DNA of 64,000 nt from Anaerotignum lactatifermentans. Its GTDB lineage: Bacteria; Bacillota; Clostridia; Lachnospirales; Anaerotignaceae. The stretch covers positions 124,001-188,000 of the forward strand of contig NZ_JACSNY010000006.1 in assembly GCF_016902535.1 (NCBI RefSeq), read 5' to 3'. Under the pieces are notes generated by a model. That model made no database searches. It was not told where the DNA came from and was given only the letters and a program-made list of their open reading frames with translations. This document shows positions 41,272 through 50,507 of the stretch, piece by piece. How positions within the stretch are numbered: position 1 is the first letter of the stretch; each line of letters begins with the position of its first letter. Position numbers and translations under genes: made by a program.

Positions 41272-41295
41272 AAAGGCAGCATTTCTGCTGCCTTT
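41272..41295 (-). terminator. Terminator after rpmF
   Basis: 10-bp stem AAAGGCAGCA with complement and 4-nt loop, followed by T on the minus-strand side, 14 bp after the rpmF stop. Confidence 0.75.
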
Positions 41296-41308
41296 GATAG
41301 CGACCAAA

Positions 41309-41488
41309 TTAGTCAACTTTGATGATTGTTTTTTTGTTGTAAGCACCGCAAGCTTTGCATACCTGATGAGGCATCATCAGTTCACCGCATTTGCTGCATT
41401 TTACCAGGTTGGGTGTTGCGATCTGCCAACTCTGTGCTTTTCTTTTATCTCTTTTGGATTTTGATACTCGACCCTTAGGTACAGCCAT
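41309..41488 (-). CDS. rpmF: Ribosomal protein L32
   Basis: 59 residues: MAVPKGRVSKSKRDKR at the start, then two zinc-binding pairs, C-SKC and C-KAC (CSKCGELMMPHQVCKACG). It is the zinc (C+) form of L32. Directly follows yceD with a 2-bp gap, the conserved arrangement in bacteria. GGAGGTG ribosome site. Confidence 0.95.
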   Translation of the reverse strand: MAVPKGRVSKSKRDKRKAQSWQIATPNLVKCSKCGELMMPHQVCKACGAYNKKTIIKVD

Positions 41489-41490
41489 TT

Positions 41491-41997
41491 CTACACCTCC
41501 TCATCAACATTGAAAAGAGCCCTCAAACTTTCAAACCTCGGATCTATTTCTGTGGTGTCGCATCCGCAGTCACCTTCGTTCAGATCCTTGCCGCAGACAG
41601 GACAGAGTCCCTTACAGTCTTCCCTGCAGATGACCTTCATGGGAAGGACCTCCAGGATGCCTCTTTTGACATAGTCCGCAAGATCGATCTGATCTCCCGA
41701 AAAAGTTTCTGTCTCTTCGTTATCTCTGCCTGTATGGGAAAAACGCTCCTCAATATTGAAGTAAACCTCTAACGTGACCGGCGCAAGGCAACGGTCACAC
41801 AAACGGCTGACCTTTGTTTCGCCCTTTGCCTCCAAAACGAAGATCTCCTCCTCGTTTTTGAGAGTTCCTTCTATTTTTACAGGCTCCATAAAACCCACAA
41901 CATCGGGATAAGACGACAGATCCTCGATCTGCTCAACCATACGCACCTCCATGGACGCGCCATTTTTTCCGTATAATTGAGACATTTCTAAAATCAT
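41491..41997 (-). CDS. yceD: YceD/DUF177 family protein
   Basis: 168 residues. CDRCLAPV in the middle and a C-terminal cysteine cluster (CREDCKGLCPVCGKDLNEGDC) are the DUF177 hallmarks. Members are linked to 23S rRNA maturation and always sit next to rpmF, as here. GGTGATGAT ribosome site. Confidence 0.9.
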   Translation of the reverse strand: MILEMSQLYGKNGASMEVRMVEQIEDLSSYPDVVGFMEPVKIEGTLKNEEEIFVLEAKGETKVSRLCDRCLAPVTLEVYFNIEERFSHTGRDNEETETFSGDQIDLADYVKRGILEVLPMKVICREDCKGLCPVCGKDLNEGDCGCDTTEIDPRFESLRALFNVDEEV

Positions 41998-42043
41998 ATC
42001 ATCACCCCATAGTCGTACCTAAAACATTATACAGAAAGGATTC

Positions 42044-43240
42044 TTATTTGTCAAGCAATTCCTTTGTATCTCTTGCGATAACCAGTTCTTCGTTGGTAGG
42101 GATTACCAGAACACGAACTCTGGAATCGGGAGCGGAGATTTCAACCGCTTTGCCTCTGAGAGAATTGTTGTAAGAATCAATATGAACACCCAGGAAGCCC
42201 AGATAATCGCAGATCAGTCTTCTTGTGGAAGCGGAGTTTTCGCCCAGACCTGCTGTAAATACGATTGCGTCTACGCCGTTCATTGCTGCTGCGTAAGCGC
42301 CGATTCTCTTTGCTACTTTGTAAGCGAATACATCCAGTGCCATACCTGCTCTTACGTTGCCGTGTTCGCTTGCTTCCTCAATATCACGGAAGTCGCTGGA
42401 TACACCGGAGATACCCAGAACGCCGGAGTGTTTGTTCAGGATGTCATCCATCTGCTGAGGTGTCAGGTTTTCTTTTTCCATCAGGAATGTAATCACAGCT
42501 GCGTCAACGTCGCCGGCTCTGGTACCCATTACCAGACCTTCCAAAGGTGTGAAGCCCATGGTGGTATCAATGGATTTGCCGTTTCTTACTGCGCAGACGG
42601 AACCGCCGTTGCCCAGATGGCAAGTGATGGTCTTTGTTTCTTCGTAAGGTCTGCCCAGCATTTTTGCTGCTTCTTCGGATACGAATCTGTGGCTTGTGCC
42701 GTGGAAACCGTATCTTCTGATTTTGTATTTTTCATAGTATTCATAAGGAATTGCATACAGATATGCTCTTTCGGGCATGGTCTGGTGGAATGCAGTGTCG
42801 AATACAGCTACCTGAGGCACACCGGGCATGATCTTTTCGCAGGCATGGATACCGATCAGGTTTGCGGGGTTGTGCAGAGGTGCCAGTTCGCAGCATTTTT
42901 CGATGGCTTCGATAACTTCAGGTGTGATGATTACGGAGTTTGCGAAATATTCGCCGCCGTGTACTACACGATGACCAACTGCGTTGATTTCTTTCATGGA
43001 TTTTACTACGCCATGGTCAGCATCTGTCAGTGCGTCCAGAACCATTTTTACAGCTACGCTGTGGTCTTCCATGTAATCGTTGAAGATTACGTCATCCTTG
43101 CCGGTGGGCTGATGTTTCAGTCTGGAGCCTTCGATACCGATTCTTTCGCACAGACCTTTTGCCAGTACGCCTTCTGTTTCCATGTCGATCAGCTGATACT
43201 TCAGGGAAGAGCTGCCGCAGTTCAATACAAGAATTTTCAT
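42044..43240 (-). CDS. ackA: Acetate kinase
   Basis: 398 residues, standard length. Starts [19 protein letters not shown]; later [30 protein letters not shown] and [10 protein letters not shown] are conserved catalytic or nucleotide-binding blocks. It converts acetyl-phosphate and ADP to acetate and ATP, the main energy step of acetogenic fermentation. Follows pta by 53 bp in the same direction; AAGGAG upstream. Confidence 0.97.
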   Translation of the reverse strand: MKILVLNCGSSSLKYQLIDMETEGVLAKGLCERIGIEGSRLKHQPTGKDDVIFNDYMEDHSVAVKMVLDALTDADHGVVKSMKEINAVGHRVVHGGEYFANSVIITPEVIEAIEKCCELAPLHNPANLIGIHACEKIMPGVPQVAVFDTAFHQTMPERAYLYAIPYEYYEKYKIRRYGFHGTSHRFVSEEAAKMLGRPYEETKTITCHLGNGGSVCAVRNGKSIDTTMGFTPLEGLVMGTRAGDVDAAVITFLMEKENLTPQQMDDILNKHSGVLGISGVSSDFRDIEEASEHGNVRAGMALDVFAYKVAKRIGAYAAAMNGVDAIVFTAGLGENSASTRRLICDYLGFLGVHIDSYNNSLRGKAVEISAPDSRVRVLVIPTNEELVIARDTKELLDK

Positions 43241-43293
43241 GTTGTTCTCTCCTTATTTTAATGTTTAATAAAGTAACCTTTTTCGTTTGTGTC

Positions 43294-44295
43294 TTATTTC
43301 GCCATTACCTGTGCCTGTACGGATGTCAGAGCCACAACTGCAACGATATCGTTTGCGGAGCAGCCTCTGGACAGGTCGTTTACAGGTTTTGCGATCCCCT
43401 GCAGGATAGGGCCGAAAGCTTCTGCCTGACCGAATCTCTGTACCAGCTTGTAGCCGATGTTGCCTGCGTCGATGTCAGGGAATACCAGTACGTTTGCTTT
43501 ACCAGCAACTGTGCTGTTAGGTGCTTTCAGTTCGCCGACTTCTTTAACGATAGCGGCATCCAGCTGGATTTCGCCGTCCAGTTTTACGTTAGGGAATTTT
43601 TCCTTCGCGATCTTCACAGCGTCCACTACTTTTGTAACGTCTGCGTGTTTCGCGGAGCCCATGGTGGAGTGGCTCAGCATAGCAACTCTGGGTTCCTTGC
43701 CGATGAATGCTTCGTAGGATTTTGCGGAATCCCCTGCGATGCAAGCCAGTTCCTGAGGATTAGGATTCTGGTTCAATGCGCAGTCAGCAAACAGCAGGAT
43801 ACCGTCATCACCGTACTGAGGTGTGTTTGTTACCATGATGAAGAAAGAGGATACCAGTTCTGTGCCGGGTGCTGTTTTCAGGATCTGCAGCGCGGGACGC
43901 AGTGTGTCAGCTGTGGAGTGGATCGCGCCGGAAACCATACCGTCAGCGATGTCCATTTTTACCAGCATAACGCCCATGAACAGAGGATCGTCCAGCAGCA
44001 GCTTTCTTGCTTCTTCCAGAGTCATGCCTTTGCTCTTTCTTGCTTCCGCCAGAGCCGCAACCACTTCATCCATTTTTTCATAGTTTTCAGGATCTACGAA
44101 AATTGCTTTGGATACATCAAAGCTGCCGGCAGCCTCCATGATCTTTTCTTTGTTGCCGATCAGAACGATGTCTGCCAGCTCATCCTTCAAACATTCCGCA
44201 GCAGCTTCCAGATTTCTTTTTTCATAAGATTCAGGCAATACGATTACCTTTTTGTCAGCTTTTGCTTTTGCTTTCATTTCAGTTAAAAAATCCAC
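43294..44295 (-). CDS. pta: Phosphate acetyltransferase
   Basis: 333 residues, the short Pta form. Conserved blocks: VIVLPESYEKRNLEAA, DDPLFMGVMLVK, DGMVSGAIHSTADTLRPALQ (seen as SGAIHSTADTLRP) and AMLSHSTMGSAKH. It makes acetyl-phosphate from acetyl-CoA. The start is GTG 44295: the ATGGAGGTC sequence 16 nt earlier supplies the ribosome site, so the upstream ATG is not the start. Operon with ackA. Confidence 0.93.
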   Translation of the reverse strand: MDFLTEMKAKAKADKKVIVLPESYEKRNLEAAAECLKDELADIVLIGNKEKIMEAAGSFDVSKAIFVDPENYEKMDEVVAALAEARKSKGMTLEEARKLLLDDPLFMGVMLVKMDIADGMVSGAIHSTADTLRPALQILKTAPGTELVSSFFIMVTNTPQYGDDGILLFADCALNQNPNPQELACIAGDSAKSYEAFIGKEPRVAMLSHSTMGSAKHADVTKVVDAVKIAKEKFPNVKLDGEIQLDAAIVKEVGELKAPNSTVAGKANVLVFPDIDAGNIGYKLVQRFGQAEAFGPILQGIAKPVNDLSRGCSANDIVAVVALTSVQAQVMAK

Positions 44296-44503
44296 GGTAA
44301 AGACCTCCATTTTAAAATATTGATTTTTCGGGTTACATTTGCCGGAAGGACCTGCCCTCCGCACCACAGGAAATGGCTTTCCCTAAAAATATATACTGTT
44401 TCCAAATCCGCCGAAAAACAGCGGACAGCATATCTATTATAATAAAAAATCCAGGCGTCTACAAGTAAAATCCATGAAAAAATAGGGAAAAGTCCCTCTT
44501 TTC

Positions 44504-44902
44504 TCACAGTTTTTTCCCGCAGGAACGGCAGAATACATAATCCGCCTCCACCCTTGCGCCGCAATAGGGGCAAAAGCCGCCTTTTTCTTCCGGCCGGGCT
44601 TTGCTTTCCTTCCGGAAAGATGATTCTTCCTTCCCGCCGAAGCGTTCCTCCAGAGGGTCCGGCTCCTCGCCTTCCTCCGTAATATCATACAGGGAATATC
44701 TGTTTTCCCCCGCGGCGTTCCGAAAGGAGAATATGGCATTGGCGGCGGCAATCACCACAAATACCAGACCAAACAGCACAAAAGGCACCGGAGCGCCCAT
44801 CTGCGCCGCCGCGGCCATCCAAATAATGCCGAAAATCACGGCGCCCACAGCGCCGATACCGCCCATAAAGGACGGGCCTCTGCCCGGTTTGATGCTTCTC
44901 AT
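44504..44902 (-). CDS. Membrane protein with C-terminal zinc ribbon
   Basis: 132 residues. Two hydrophobic helices (about 14-32 and 38-58), a charged linker, and CPYCGARVEADYVFCRSCG at the end (two CxxC pairs, zinc ribbon). Start ATG 44902, 7 nt after GGAG; an ATG two codons before touches the ribosome site. Paired with a similar small gene 19 bp upstream. Function unknown. Confidence 0.75.
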   Translation of the reverse strand: MRSIKPGRGPSFMGGIGAVGAVIFGIIWMAAAAQMGAPVPFVLFGLVFVVIAAANAIFSFRNAAGENRYSLYDITEEGEEPDPLEERFGGKEESSFRKESKARPEEKGGFCPYCGARVEADYVFCRSCGKKL

Positions 44903-44921
44903 AAGCATACTCCTCTCCGTC

Positions 44922-45269
44922 TCATCTCATCTGTTCAGTTTCTTCGGCGTACATATCCTTGCCGCAGACAACACAGATTTTGTCTGTTTCCCGCACATTG
45001 GCGCCGCAGTAGGGACAGAAGCGGAAATATTCCTCCTTCTGTTTCTGGCGGCTGCCTTTATTCCGAAAACGCAGTTTCCATCCATAACCGATTCCCAGCA
45101 GAAGAACCGCCATGGCCAGCAGCGTACCGCCCTGATAAAACAACCGTGTCATCTGCACAGACAAATGCAGTCCGCTGATGAGGGCCGCCGTCAAAAGCCG
45201 TATCAAAGCAGCCGCTATCAAAAAGACGTAGACCGGTATTTGCTTTTTTTCCCCGTTTTTCCAATCCAT
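44922..45269 (-). CDS. Membrane protein with C-terminal zinc ribbon
   Basis: 115 residues. Two membrane helices (about 11-32 and 44-65), then CPYCGANVRETDKICVVCG. It is similar in layout to the gene just downstream; perhaps they form a pair. AGGAGG before the ATG. Twenty-six bp after the CheA-like gene, so possibly co-transcribed. Confidence 0.75.
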   Translation of the reverse strand: MDWKNGEKKQIPVYVFLIAAALIRLLTAALISGLHLSVQMTRLFYQGGTLLAMAVLLLGIGYGWKLRFRNKGSRQKQKEEYFRFCPYCGANVRETDKICVVCGKDMYAEETEQMR

Positions 45270-45295
45270 AGGCTCCTCCTGTCCACATAATTCCT

Positions 45296-46342
45296 CTATG
45301 CCGCCAGAGGGAATTCCATAAAGAATGTCGTCCCCATATATTCCTTGCTTTCAATGCGGATCGTACCGCCTAAAGAAGATACTGCCGCGTTGACCACATC
45401 CAGTCCCACGCCCCTGCCGGAAAACAGGGTGGCGCTGCTTTTGGTCGTCAGACCGGAACGGAGCAGAAAAGCGTAAATTTCGCTGTCCTCGTAGTCCTCT
45501 TCCGGTTTTTTCAGCCAGCCTTTCGCCTTAGCCGCCTGCAATATTTTCTTTCTATCCAACCCTCTGCCGTCATCCCGGAAGGAGACGAACACGCTTTGGG
45601 CTGTTTTCTGTATTTCCAGAGAAATTTCCCCCACCGGCGTTTTGCCCATGGTTTCTCTGTCCTCTGTTTTTTCCAGACCGTGATCCATGCTGTTTTTCAT
45701 CATCTGCATCACCGCCATGGAAATTTTATCGTAGATGTCTCTGGGCACTTCCGTTTCCGCCCCGGAGACCTTCACGCAGAAATCCTTTTCCAGCGCCCGC
45801 CCCATGACCGTCGCCAGACGCTCCATCTGGGCCACCAGCGCCGAAAAATCCGTATAGGGGATCATCTGCTTTCCTTTTCTGGTATAGGCGATCTGATAGC
45901 TGGGGCCTTCCGGCTCATTATCGCTGTCCACATGAGCCAGAAAATTCTTGATACGACGCACCACCGCCCAGCCGAAGTCCGTCACCTCATCATCCGTTTC
46001 CATTCGCCGCAGTTCCCGCTTCATATAGCCGGAAACCATCCGCAGCAGCTGCAATATGCTCAACAGATCTTTTTCCGCCGGATTTTCCTCTTCCCGCAAA
46101 TAGGAAAATAAATCCTCGGCACTGTGGGCTGTTTCGGAAATGGCCGGGTAGCCCATCATGGACGCCGAGCCTTTGATGCTGTGCATCGTGCGAAACAGAC
46201 TTTCTACTTCTTCTTTACTGATTGTGATGTTTTCTGCCCCTGATTTACTTTCTATAAAACGGTCTAACCTATCTATATTTTTCCATGACTCTTCTAAAAA
46301 GAGTTCCTGCAGAAAATCCGGATTTTCTACAAATTTCTCCAT
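45296..46342 (-). CDS. CheA-like protein: Hpt plus HATPase, no CheW-binding domain
   Basis: 348 residues. N-terminal Hpt domain with the phosphorylated His in MHSIKGSASMMGY (about residue 54). The C-terminal ATPase domain has MKNSMDHGLE (N box), DDGRGLDRKK (G1) and FSGRGVGLDVV (G2), closest to CheA. The P2, dimerisation (P3) and CheW-like P5 domains of CheA are missing or unrecognisable, and no other chemotaxis gene is nearby. It may be a stand-alone kinase that phosphorylates an unlinked response regulator. GAGGATG ribosome site. Divergent from tmcAL. Confidence 0.75.
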   Translation of the reverse strand: MEKFVENPDFLQELFLEESWKNIDRLDRFIESKSGAENITISKEEVESLFRTMHSIKGSASMMGYPAISETAHSAEDLFSYLREEENPAEKDLLSILQLLRMVSGYMKRELRRMETDDEVTDFGWAVVRRIKNFLAHVDSDNEPEGPSYQIAYTRKGKQMIPYTDFSALVAQMERLATVMGRALEKDFCVKVSGAETEVPRDIYDKISMAVMQMMKNSMDHGLEKTEDRETMGKTPVGEISLEIQKTAQSVFVSFRDDGRGLDRKKILQAAKAKGWLKKPEEDYEDSEIYAFLLRSGLTTKSSATLFSGRGVGLDVVNAAVSSLGGTIRIESKEYMGTTFFMEFPLAA

Positions 46343-46413
46343 GGTATCATCCTCTTATATGCTGATTCTGTTTTAAGTATATCCTGATTCCCTTATTTTT
46401 TCCAGAGAAAAAT

Positions 46414-46442
46414 TTCATAATTGTTACGAAATATGTTATACT
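46414..46442 (+). promoter_or_regulatory. Extended -10 promoter of tmcAL
   Basis: TTCATA (46414-46419), 17-bp spacer, TGTTATACT with TATACT at 46437-46442 (TGn extension), 39 bp before the start codon. Confidence 0.55.
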
Positions 46443-46480
46443 GCTTTTAGAAATATTTTGTGAAAGGATGGCGACAAAAC

Positions 46481-47707
46481 ATGAAAACAGTCGGGATCAT
46501 CGCGGAATACAACCCCTTCCATAAGGGACATCAATATATGCTGGAAAAAGCCAAGGCCCACGCGGAGGCACAGCGGGCTGTCATCGTCATGAGCGGGAGC
46601 TTCGTGCAGCGGGGAGACACCGCTTTTTTTGATAAATGGACCAGATCAAAAGCAGCCCTGTTAAACGGCGCGGATATGGTGCTGGAACTGCCAGTGCTTT
46701 TCGCGGCGGCCAACGCGGAGGTCTTTGCCGCCGGAGGCATCAAGGTTATGGAGGACGCCAATATGATTGACGCCATCTGCTTTGGCTCCGAAAGCGGCGA
46801 TCTTGCCTCCATGCAGGAAGCGGCAAAGCTGATGATGAATGAAACGGAGGAGTTCCAGAACCTGCTGAAAGCCCATCTGGACGAAGGAATGTCCTATCCC
46901 GCTGCAAGAGCAAAGGCTTTGGAGACCGTCTCCCATATCAACAGCGAGATCATTTCCCAGCCCAACCATATTTTAGGGCTGGAATACCTAAAAGCATTGG
47001 AACGCCGCGGCAGTTCTATTACGCCCTACACCATCCGCCGGAAGGGCGGCGCTTACAACAGTCCGTCTCTGGAGGGGGAATTCGCTTCGGCGGCGGCCAT
47101 CCGCAAAGCCATTCTGGAGGAAAACGCCACGGACGCTCTGCTCCAGGTACCGGAAAACACCGTAGACCTCTGGACCAAGGAAATCTCTCTGGGAACGGCC
47201 CCGGCCTCTCTGGAGAACCTGACGGACGCCCTCCACTACAAACTGCGGACCACCTCGGCAGAGGAACTCCATGAAATATTCGAGGTGACAGAAGGACTGG
47301 AAAACCGTATTCTTTCCGCCATAGATGACCACTATGCCATGGAGGATCTGCTGCAGTATATCAAGACAAAACGGTATACCCGCACCAAGATCCAGCGGAT
47401 TCTGGTACATATCCTGCTGGACATCAAAACAAAGGAAGTGGAATATTTTCTGGAGCGGAAGCATCTGCCCTATCTGCGGGTGCTGGGCTTTCAGAAGGAC
47501 CACGCCGATATTCTTGGCGAGCTGACAGAACAGGCAAAATGCCCCGTACTGACCAATCTGAAAAAAGCGACAGAAATTCTGGACGAGGACGGACTGCATC
47601 TGCTGGCTCTGGAAAAGCTGGCTACCGATTTGCAGGCATTGGCGTCCCCTAATCCCCTGTACCGCGCCCCCAATCGTGACTTTACTACGCCCATGGCCAT
47701 TCTTTGA
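46481..47707 (+). CDS. tmcAL: tRNA(Met) cytidine acetate ligase
   Basis: 408 residues. Starts VGIIAEYNPFHKGHQYML with the nucleotidyltransferase HxGH motif, then VIVMSGSFVQRGDTAFFDKW and YTIRRKGGAYNS. Family: YlbM/TmcAL, which makes N4-acetylcytidine at the wobble base of elongator tRNA-Met using acetate and ATP, fitting an acetate-producing host. Start ATG 46481 after AAAGGATGG. Followed 69 bp later by ylbJ, an order common in Firmicutes. Confidence 0.92.
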   Translation: MKTVGIIAEYNPFHKGHQYMLEKAKAHAEAQRAVIVMSGSFVQRGDTAFFDKWTRSKAALLNGADMVLELPVLFAAANAEVFAAGGIKVMEDANMIDAICFGSESGDLASMQEAAKLMMNETEEFQNLLKAHLDEGMSYPAARAKALETVSHINSEIISQPNHILGLEYLKALERRGSSITPYTIRRKGGAYNSPSLEGEFASAAAIRKAILEENATDALLQVPENTVDLWTKEISLGTAPASLENLTDALHYKLRTTSAEELHEIFEVTEGLENRILSAIDDHYAMEDLLQYIKTKRYTRTKIQRILVHILLDIKTKEVEYFLERKHLPYLRVLGFQKDHADILGELTEQAKCPVLTNLKKATEILDEDGLHLLALEKLATDLQALASPNPLYRAPNRDFTTPMAIL

Positions 47708-47776
47708 CCCGGGGTTTTACACATGAAATCAAAAAACAGGCATAAGCTGTATCAAAAACCATAAGGAAGGTTCTCT

Positions 47777-48871
47777 ATGAAATCCACCTGCTTTTGGACA
47801 GCCGTTGCCTGTTTTTTTCTGTTTTCCCTGCTGCGTTTTCCCGCGGAGCTTCTGGCCGCCTCTGCCCACAGCCTGTCCCTCTGGCTGACGGCTGTCTTTC
47901 CTTCTCTCTTTCCCTTTCTGGCAGTCACCGGCATTCTCTGGCGTCTGGGAGCAGCCGAGGCTCTGGGCCGACTTTTGCAGCCCGTTATGAGACCTTTATT
48001 CCGACTTTCCGGCATCTGCGCCTTTCCTTTGTTTCTGGGGCTGGTCTCCGGCTATCCCATGGGCGCCAAGCTGACGGCACAGCTCTATGAAAACCATCAG
48101 CTTTCTTTATCCGAAGCGAAAAAACTGCTGGCCTTCTGCAATCATCCCGGTCCTCTTTTTCTCGTTGGTACCGTTGGCGCAGAATTTTTCCATAGCACCG
48201 TCTGGGGCTATGCCTTTCTGTTTTCTGTCGTTGCCGGGGCCTTTGCCGCCGGACTGCTGTTTCGGCCTCTGCCCGCCCAGGCCCTTCCGCCTTCTGCCGG
48301 AAAAAGGACACAAAAAAAAGAAGGGATTTCCTTCCTGCTTTCTGTTTCCGTTCGGGACGCCCTGACGACGACAGCCCAAATCGGGGGATATATGGTATTT
48401 TTCGGCGCCTTTTGCGCTGCTCTGGAACAAAACGGATTTTTTTCTCTTCTGGGGCGGCTGTTTTCCTTTCTGCCTGTTTCCCGGGAAATGATTTCCGCTT
48501 TGGGAACGGGACTTCTGGAAATGACCAACGGCGCGGCGGCACTGAGCCAATGCACGGACAGCCCAAAGCTTCTGCTGACGGGGGCTCTGTTCCTGACGGC
48601 CTTTGGCGGCGCCTCTATCCTGGGCCAGACCATGGATCTGCTTGCTCCTGTTCCCATTTCTTCCCTGCGCTGTCTGTTCTATCAAGCCCTCAACGGCGTT
48701 CTGGCCTGTGCCGTCTTCCTTTTGACCTATGATTTCTGGGAAAAACAGGCACAAAAAGCAGTCCCCGTATTTTCCAGCCATACGGAAACTGCCTTTTCCC
48801 CTTGGGTACATATGCTTCTGTTATTTTTGCTCCTGCTGGGCCTGCTTTCCTTCCGAAAAAGCCGCAAGTAA
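47777..48871 (+). CDS. ylbJ: Sporulation integral membrane protein YlbJ
   Basis: 364 residues, about nine membrane helices. Conserved YlbJ features: SLWLTAVFPSLFPFL, GLVSGYPMGAKLTAQLY and LAFCNHPGPLFLVGTVG near the middle, and a C-terminal LLEMTNGAAAL region. YlbJ is a nucleoside-recognition/Gate domain protein needed for spore cortex formation in Bacillus, so this gene suggests that the host can sporulate. AAGGAAGG before the ATG. Confidence 0.88.
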   Translation: MKSTCFWTAVACFFLFSLLRFPAELLAASAHSLSLWLTAVFPSLFPFLAVTGILWRLGAAEALGRLLQPVMRPLFRLSGICAFPLFLGLVSGYPMGAKLTAQLYENHQLSLSEAKKLLAFCNHPGPLFLVGTVGAEFFHSTVWGYAFLFSVVAGAFAAGLLFRPLPAQALPPSAGKRTQKKEGISFLLSVSVRDALTTTAQIGGYMVFFGAFCAALEQNGFFSLLGRLFSFLPVSREMISALGTGLLEMTNGAAALSQCTDSPKLLLTGALFLTAFGGASILGQTMDLLAPVPISSLRCLFYQALNGVLACAVFLLTYDFWEKQAQKAVPVFSSHTETAFSPWVHMLLLFLLLLGLLSFRKSRK

Positions 48872-48873
48872 TC

Positions 48874-49377
48874 TTATTTGCCCATGCGCAGTTCCTGGAT
48901 ATTTTCCGCCAGTACGTTCAATGTCTGGGCAAAATAATCGTCTGTTTTGATGCTTTCGCTGTAAACAACCGCTTTCAGTTCTTTCAGCTTGCCTTCGGCG
49001 TCGCCCAGAATGCCTTCGGCGTATTCCATAGCGCCCAGACGCATTTCCTTAGAAGTCTTTTTGGCGGAATCAATGATGGCCGCCGCCTGTTCATAGGCCT
49101 TCTTTGTCACTTCATTTTCGTCGATCATGCGTACCATGCGGTCTTCCGCGTTTTTCACGATCTCATCGGCTTCCTTCTGGGCGTCGATGAGAATTTTGTT
49201 CCGTTCCTCAATGACCCACTTGGACTGTTTCAGTTCATTGGGGAGCTTCATACGGATCTCGCTGATGATATCATAGATCTCTTCCTTGTCCACAGACACT
49301 TTATTGCTAAAAGGCACAGCCCGGCTGCTGTCTAAAATTTCTTCCAGTTCATCCAGTAATTGTAATACAGAATCCAT
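48874..49377 (-). CDS. Coiled-coil protein next to coaD
   Basis: 167 residues, almost wholly helical and charged. SKWVIEERNKILIDAQKEAD at 52-71 recalls ATP synthase subunit b or DivIVA-type coiled coils; no membrane segment. Such proteins commonly sit between ylbJ and coaD in Clostridia and may play a structural or division-related role. Co-directional with coaD (10-bp gap). Confidence 0.7.
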   Translation of the reverse strand: MDSVLQLLDELEEILDSSRAVPFSNKVSVDKEEIYDIISEIRMKLPNELKQSKWVIEERNKILIDAQKEADEIVKNAEDRMVRMIDENEVTKKAYEQAAAIIDSAKKTSKEMRLGAMEYAEGILGDAEGKLKELKAVVYSESIKTDDYFAQTLNVLAENIQELRMGK

Positions 49378-49387
49378 ATGCTTTCCC

Positions 49388-49867
49388 TCACTTTTGATAT
49401 TTTTCTATAATATACGGTTTGATTTCCTGGGGCACCATAAAATCAATGTTTCCGCCAAAAACGGCAACCTCCTTGGCATTGGTGGAACTCAGAGCCAGAT
49501 GCTCCTCGTCCGCCGCCAGGAAAATCGTTTCGATTTCTTTTCCAAGCTTTCTGTTAATTAAATACATCTGATACTCCGCCGCGAAATCCACCGCGTTGCG
49601 CAGGCCCCTTACAGCCACATCCGCGCCGATGGCGCCGGCAAAATCCGCCAGAAGCCCACGGAAGGAGGCAACCTCCACATTTTCCAGATGCTTCGTAACC
49701 AGTTCCAGATGATGCTTTCTTTCTTCTACGGTAAACAAAGAGTTTTTGTTGGGGTTTTCCAAAACCGCCACCACCAGGCAGTCGAAAAGTCTGGACGCTC
49801 TTTCAATGATATCCAGATGACCCAATGTCACCGGGTCAAAACTGCCGGCATAAATTGCTTTTTTCAT
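49388..49867 (-). CDS. coaD: Phosphopantetheine adenylyltransferase
   Basis: 159 residues. AIYAGSFDPVTLGHLDIIER has the TxGH nucleotidyltransferase motif, and ADVAVRGLRNAVDFAAEYQM and LSSTNAKEVA are family blocks. Fourth step of CoA synthesis. Start overlaps the rsmD stop by four bases (ATGA). Confidence 0.95.
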   Translation of the reverse strand: MKKAIYAGSFDPVTLGHLDIIERASRLFDCLVVAVLENPNKNSLFTVEERKHHLELVTKHLENVEVASFRGLLADFAGAIGADVAVRGLRNAVDFAAEYQMYLINRKLGKEIETIFLAADEEHLALSSTNAKEVAVFGGNIDFMVPQEIKPYIIEKYQK

Positions 49868-50424
49868 GTTTCCTGTTCCTCCAGACGCAGAAAAGAGATT
49901 ACTGTCGTCTTGTATTTTTTTTCTTTTTCTACATAAAGCCCCGCAGTCTCCTCCAGAGGAATCTGCGCGGAGCGCTCTACGATCACATAACCTTCCGGCC
50001 GCAGCAGACCGCCTTCCACGATTTTTTCCAGCGCCGGCTTGGCCAGTCCTGCCGCATAGGGTGGGTCCATAAAAATAATATCAAAGGATTCCCCTTCTGC
50101 CGCCAGCTTGTCCAGTGCCGCCAGTACATCGTTCTGCATCAGTCTTGCACGCTGCGCCAGCCGGGTATGTTCCAGATTTCGGGAAATCACCTTGCCGCAC
50201 AGATCAGACTGCTCCACCAGTACCGCCCGCTGGGCGCCTCTGCTCAGAGCCTCGATGCCGATGGCGCCGCTGCCGGAAAACAGATCCAAAAAGACACATT
50301 CCGGCAAATCAAAGGCGATGATATTAAAGAGCGTTTCCTTGATACGGTCTGTGGTGGGCCGTGTATTCAGCCCTTCTATGGTTTCCAGCTTATGTCCTTT
50401 GGCTGAACCTGCTATCACTCGCAT
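49864..50424 (-). CDS. rsmD: 16S rRNA (guanine966-N2)-methyltransferase
   Basis: 186 residues. MRVIAGSAKGHKLETIEG at the start, LDLFSGSGAIGIEALSRGA (SAM binding) and FMDPPYA (catalytic DPPY). The start ATG 50424 is preceded by GGGTGA; an upstream in-frame extension is hydrophobic and has no ribosome site. Between recG and coaD in the common order. Confidence 0.93.
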   Translation of the reverse strand: MRVIAGSAKGHKLETIEGLNTRPTTDRIKETLFNIIAFDLPECVFLDLFSGSGAIGIEALSRGAQRAVLVEQSDLCGKVISRNLEHTRLAQRARLMQNDVLAALDKLAAEGESFDIIFMDPPYAAGLAKPALEKIVEGGLLRPEGYVIVERSAQIPLEETAGLYVEKEKKYKTTVISFLRLEEQET

Positions 50425-50507
50425 CTCGTTATCACCCGTATTATTGAATTTTATACATACATATATAAGTATAACAAAGAAAGTTATAAAATACAACAAA
50501 AAACTGT

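Noticed and set aside
42182-43261. Long plus-strand open frame opposite ackA (also 43159-44286 opposite pta)
   Set aside because: Cys/Phe-rich translations typical of antisense frames, no ribosome site, and the minus strand encodes textbook acetate kinase and phosphotransacetylase.
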